NCBI GenBank assembly: GCA_028288395.1
Contig: JAQBNV010000222.1
Span: 1 to 8,414, forward strand
Source of the DNA: Adhaeribacter sp.
GTDB lineage: Bacteria > Bacteroidota > Bacteroidia > Cytophagales > Hymenobacteraceae
Length of the DNA: 8,414 bases
Reading direction: 5' to 3'
Under the pieces are notes generated by a model. It was given only the letters and a program-made list of their open reading frames with translations. It searched no databases and was not told the DNA's origin. Both the position numbers and the translations under genes were made by a program. Shown piece after piece: positions 7,287-8,414 of the stretch; position 1 is the first letter of the stretch, and each line of letters opens with the position of its first letter.

Positions 7287-7658
7287 TTAAACAAAAAGCG
7301 TATTTATTTCGGATAACAGGTCGCGGGAATTGAAAGGTCTGGTAAGATAAGAATTAGCGCCGAGCAGCAAACACTTGGTAGCATCGGATACACCTTCACT
7401 ACAGGCTACTACGATAATCGGAATATTACTTTTATGCCCCATCCGCTCGCGGATATACGTGGTAGTCTCAAAACCATTCATTACTGGCATATCTAAATTC
7501 AGCATTACCAAATCATATTCATTGTCGTTAAGCTTTGAAATTGCTACCTGGCCGTTCTCGGCAATATCCAGGGTAAAATCATAATCGACGGTTACCTTTC
7601 TAACAAAATGCTGATTATGAACATCACCTTCTGCCAAAAGAATTTTAAGTTTATTCAT
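7287..7658 (-). CDS. Stand-alone receiver-domain protein with degenerate phosphorylation site (pseudo-receiver)
   Basis: This 123-residue protein is a single CheY-like receiver fold with no output domain. The fold markers are KILLAEGD (5-12), the segment YDLVMLNLDMPVMNG (48-62), IPIIVVACSEG (79-89) and NSYLTRPF (102-109). The residues that normally make the switch are altered. The phosphoacceptor Asp is Asn54 (NLDMP in place of DxxMP). The second residue of the acidic pair is Gly11 (E-G, followed by Asp12). The Thr/Ser switch position is Ala85, and the conserved Lys before Pro is Arg107. Canonical aspartyl phosphorylation is therefore unlikely, and the protein may act by constitutive protein-protein contacts. 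Its partner is unknown, since no histidine kinase lies in the window. It is convergent with the permease gene (72-bp gap) and preceded by a long AT-rich region. ATG at 7658 gives a receiver of standard length. The fold is certain; functional inference from the lost residues is moderate. Confidence 0.9.
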   Translation of the reverse strand: MNKLKILLAEGDVHNQHFVRKVTVDYDFTLDIAENGQVAISKLNDNEYDLVMLNLDMPVMNGFETTTYIRERMGHKSNIPIIVVACSEGVSDATKCLLLGANSYLTRPFNSRDLLSEINTLFV

Positions 7659-8390
7659 GTATTCTATCTGTAATAATTAACTGGAATAAAAGTAACTAAT
7701 ATTTAATATATAATAATCTATATATTTAAAAATTACAATAACTACTTTTATTTAAAACATTTATGGTTTTTAACTTTGCTAAGAATGCAATTTTAAATAA
7801 AAAAGTAAACTAATCTATAAATGTGATTAATTATTTAAATCAATTAAACCTCAAACCCTTCATATAAACAAATTAGGCCTATTTAAAATAAATATATAGC
7901 CACAAACCAAATTTTTATTTTTTTTATTCATATCAATTTTATATTTATTTTTTTTGATTATTTTAATATATACTTAAAACATAAAATTCCTATTTATTGT
8001 ATCGTATACATTTAATAATATATTATTAATAAAATCTGAATTTATTTAGAAGTCCAGAATGAATTGCTATTATGGAACCAGGAGCGGGAAAATGGCGCAA
8101 AAAAATAAAGGACTTACCAGGAATATATGTAGAAAAATAGCTGACCGTAATAAAGCCTGCACCTTAGAAAAACACTTTTGTGGTAGTTATATTATTTTTA
8201 AGTTGCGCATTAGGAAAACAGGTTAACTATCTAGCTGGTATTTATTTGGTGCAAGGCGCCAGCTGCGGGTCTGTTTTGCTGCGGCCACTGGCCAGTGGTA
8301 CGCGGCCAGCGGCCGCAACCCGGTGGTTTAGTAAACTAAAGGAAGGCACGGGTGAGGACCCCAGCACCAGATAACACAAAAGCAAAATTT
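7659..8390. other. Gene-poor region: AT-rich stretch then small GC-rich patch
   Basis: No convincing complete gene is seen in these roughly 730 bases. From 7659 to about 8050 the DNA is extremely AT-rich, with long A and T runs (for example around 7912-7925 and 7949-7957), and presumably contains the promoter of the receiver gene. I saw no exact minus-strand TAnnTTTG near that gene. A plus-strand TAACTTTG occurs at 7771-7778 but has no -33 partner and no gene behind it. From about 8055 composition becomes more balanced and short open frames appear (8059-8226, 8180-8374), none recognisable. The GC-rich palindromic island inside this part is listed separately. Confidence 0.6.
8233..8316. repeat. 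GC-rich island with dense inverted repeats
   Basis: Several symmetric elements are packed together here. AGCTGG (8233-8238) pairs with CCAGCT (8259-8264). CCACTGGCCAGTGG (8285-8298) is a perfect 14-bp palindrome. GCGGCC (8302-8307) pairs with GGCCGC (8311-8316) across three bases, and a further GCGGCC lies at 8281-8286. GCTGCGG occurs directly repeated at 8262 and 8278. The composition contrasts sharply with the AT-rich surroundings. It could be a REP-like or other palindromic mobile repeat, a recombination site, or a structured RNA. No T-tract follows, so it is not a standard terminator. Confidence 0.55.
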
Positions 8391-8414
8391 ATGAAAGTGA
8401 AGCTAGCTTTAAAG
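8391..8414 (+). CDS. Possible start of a gene running off the right edge
   Basis: An ATG at 8391 after an A-rich leader (AAAGCAAAATTT), typical of Bacteroidota starts, opens eight codons reading MKVKLALK with no stop before the window ends. Lysines followed by small and aliphatic residues could begin a signal peptide. Eight codons are too few to assign anything. Confidence 0.25.

Noticed and set aside
7771..7778. Plus-strand TAACTTTG matching the Bacteroidota -7 element.
   Set aside because: There is no -33 TTG at a suitable distance and no gene close downstream on that strand; chance matches are likely in this composition.
8059..8226. Possible 55-codon plus-strand small protein (starting MNCYYGTRSGK), plus a 22-codon frame at 8072-8140.
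   Set aside because: Neither has a recognisable motif, a supported start or a conserved context; length is within chance expectation.

Overview
The window looks like chromosomal DNA of a Bacteroidota bacterium, most likely Cytophagales (Hymenobacteraceae-like). The grounds are moderate-GC genes separated by very AT-rich gaps, A-rich leaders instead of Shine-Dalgarno sites, a TAnnTTTG-type promoter element, and a secreted DUF3494/DUF11/PKD-like protein of the kind common in this phylum. The genus cannot be settled from the sequence.

Layout. At 1-1139 (minus) is the N-terminal 379 residues of a large secreted protein: signal peptide, DUF3494 ice-binding-type beta-helix domain, DUF11 repeat, and the start of a PKD-like module. 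It runs off the left edge. An AT-rich gap follows (1140-1580). Next come two minus-strand genes: an RNase D-type exonuclease with an HRDC domain (1581-2777) and a TesA-like GDSL/SGNH lipoprotein esterase (2961-3644). Divergent from the esterase, on the plus strand, are a YbbA-like ABC ATPase (3816-4487) and a YbbP-like ten-helix FtsX-type permease (4656-7214). Convergent to the permease is a stand-alone receiver-domain protein (7287-7658, minus). The right end (7659-8414) holds no convincing complete gene: it has an extremely AT-rich stretch, a GC-rich palindromic island, and what may be the first codons of another gene.

How the genes fit together. The esterase / ATPase / permease trio matches the E. 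coli tesA-ybbA-ybbP neighbourhood, including the divergent orientation, so it probably forms an envelope system in which a MacB-like transporter works with a lipid-active esterase. Here the ATPase is broken. It has an in-frame TAG at codon 179, just after the D-loop, and downstream in the same frame the H-loop His-Asp is replaced by Leu-Tyr. The permease reads intact. Between ATPase and permease lies a degenerate array of 7-bp units followed by a perfect 7-bp inverted repeat just before the permease start.

The most notable observations are the doubly damaged ATPase beside an intact permease, the heptad array, a receiver domain that has lost its phosphoacceptor Asp and other switch residues (pseudo-receiver), and the GC-rich palindromic island. 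I see no CRISPR array, tRNA, rRNA, or complete insertion sequence.
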